A stretch of DNA of 5,564 nt from Planctomycetia bacterium (GTDB taxonomy: Bacteria; Planctomycetota; Phycisphaerae; Phycisphaerales; UBA1924): assembly GCA_005776545.1 (NCBI GenBank), contig SXOY01000357.1, positions 1 to 5,564 of the forward strand, in the 5' to 3' direction. Within the stretch, counting starts at the first letter, position 1, and every line of letters begins with the position of its first letter. Shown here one piece after another: positions 4,470 to 5,564 of the stretch. The notes beneath the pieces were generated by a model, which saw only the letters and a list, made by a program, of their open reading frames with translations, was not told the DNA's origin and did no database searches. The translations under genes were made by a program, and so were the position numbers.

Positions 4470-5564
4470 ATGCCCGACCCCCGCGCAACTCCCGCAATGC
4501 AGCAATACACCCGGTTCAAAGCCAAGAACCCGGATGCCGTTCTCCTTTTCCGCATTGGCGACTTCTACGAAATGTTCGATGAAGACGCGGTCAAAGTCTC
4601 CAAAGCCATCGGCCTCACCCTCACGCAACGCACCGAAGGCATCCCCATGGCGGGAATGCCTTTTCATCAACTCGATACCTATCTCCGCCGCCTGATCAAC
4701 GCTGGCTTCCGCGTCGCTGTCTGCGAACAGATAGAAGAGGCAACTTCAAAATCAGCCAAAGACCGCGGCATAGTCGCCCGCGCCATCACCCGCGTCATCA
4801 CGCCTGGCACGCTCGTCGATGAAGGCCTGCTTGAACACGATTCGCCACAATGTCTCGCCGCAGTTCTTTTCACCGAATCTGGCGATGCAGGTGCCGCCGC
4901 ACTCAGCATCATCGATGTCTCCACGGGCTCCTTCCTTCTCTTCGACGGCTCATTCGATTATCTCCGCGATGAACTCGCCCGCCGTGGCGTGCGTGAGCTT
5001 CTCTACCCCGAACAATCCGATGGAAAAACTCCGACGCGAATCAAGAACTTGGTCGATTCGCTCGGCATCAGCGCCACACCCCGCCCGCCTTGGCAATTCC
5101 GACCCGATGAAGCGGTGCGCACACTCTGCGAACATTTTGGTGTCAAAGGTCTCGGCGGCTTCGGCCTCGATGAAAACGATGTCGCCCTCAGCCCCGCCGC
5201 GGCGGTTCTCGCATACGTAAAACAGACTCAGACAACTACCAACGACGAGGCAATCCGCAACGCTCCGGTGCACACCGCGCCAAGTCTGGGACACATCCAG
5301 CCCCCAAAACGCGAAGATACGACGGGTCGCTGCGTCATCGATGCTGTCACATTGCGTTCCCTTGAAATCGAAAAAACCTTGCGAGCAGGTCAAACTGAAG
5401 GCTCACTCCTCGGTGTATTCCTCGCCTGCGGCAGCGGCCACACCCCCATGGGCAAGCGTCTGCTCCGTGATTGGCTCGTGCGTCCGCTCTGTGATAGTTC
5501 GCAAATTGCCATACGCCATCAGGCTGTCGCTACGTTTGTCAATGAGCCTCGCCTGGCTTCCGAA
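4470..5564 (+). CDS. mutS: DNA mismatch repair protein MutS, N-terminal 365 residues (runs off the window)
   Basis: MutS binds base mismatches and small loops behind the replication fork and recruits MutL using ATP. The N-terminal mismatch-recognition domain (about 1-115) is clear: MQQYTRFKA at 10-18, then FRIGDFYEMF at 27-36 with the mismatch-stacking F32-x-E34, GLTLTQR at 48-54, IPMAGMPFH at 58-66 and GFRVAVCEQ at 79-87. TRVITPGT leads into the connector domain. The core domain opens at about residue 288 with CVIDAVTLRSLEI and continues with TPMGKRLLRDWLVRPL. The clamp and ATPase domains lie beyond the window. The ATG at 4470 follows an in-frame TAA at 4458-4460, so the protein cannot start earlier; M10 (4497) is a less likely alternative. 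No Shine-Dalgarno is visible. Codons are strongly C-ending. Confidence 0.96.
   Translation, partial: MPDPRATPAMQQYTRFKAKNPDAVLLFRIGDFYEMFDEDAVKVSKAIGLTLTQRTEGIPMAGMPFHQLDTYLRRLINAGFRVAVCEQIEEATSKSAKDRGIVARAITRVITPGTLVDEGLLEHDSPQCLAAVLFTESGDAGAAALSIIDVSTGSFLLFDGSFDYLRDELARRGVRELLYPEQSDGKTPTRIKNLVDSLGISATPRPPWQFRPDEAVRTLCEHFGVKGLGGFGLDENDVALSPAAAVLAYVKQTQTTTNDEAIRNAPVHTAPSLGHIQPPKREDTTGRCVIDAVTLRSLEIEKTLRAGQTEGSLLGVFLACGSGHTPMGKRLLRDWLVRPLCDSSQIAIRHQAVATFVNEPRLASE

Overview
The window holds two genes cut by its edges (smc and mutS), two complete genes (an mrr-type restriction endonuclease and ubiE/menG), and a long repeat-rich gap before mutS. The proteins look bacterial. The phrasing of UbiE (APSYDLNN, HSFGRDQAW) and of the MutS N-terminus (FRIGDFYEMF) resembles Planctomycetota, perhaps the Phycisphaerae. 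That placement is inferred from family resemblance and no search was run.

Layout: 1-1417, minus strand, is the N-terminal 472 codons of the chromosome segregation ATPase SMC, starting with TTG behind a strong AGGAGG. 1418-1719 is a divergent intergenic region with a candidate smc promoter and several short repeated motifs. 1720-2643, plus strand, is a complete Mrr-like type IV restriction endonuclease with an intact catalytic D...QxK set; its base composition and strand skew differ from everything around it. 2644-2842 is a short gap with a candidate -10 box. 2843-3676, plus strand, is the menaquinone/ubiquinone C-methyltransferase UbiE/MenG. 3677-4469 is about 790 bases with no convincing gene, packed with short tandem repeats (periods of 9, 16, 77, 7 and 8 bp), hairpins and one well-spaced promoter-like site. 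4470-5564, plus strand, is the first 365 codons of the mismatch-repair protein MutS.

The genes do not form an obvious operon. SMC (chromosome compaction), MutS (mismatch repair) and UbiE (quinone synthesis) are core genes. Mrr is an accessory defence gene that appears to have been inserted between them. Outside mrr the sampled plus strand is richer in C than in G, whichever way the gene points, which suggests the minus strand is the leading strand here; within mrr the bias disappears or reverses.

The most unusual structure is a pair of 77-bp-spaced blocks (about 4147-4293). They share a scaffold, arm spacing and loop length, but carry different core words (TTGCCA/TGGCAA in one, TGCTCA/TGAGCA in the other), replaced in step at four positions. 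This looks like co-varying palindromic repeats or RNA hairpins and fits no standard feature type that I recognise.
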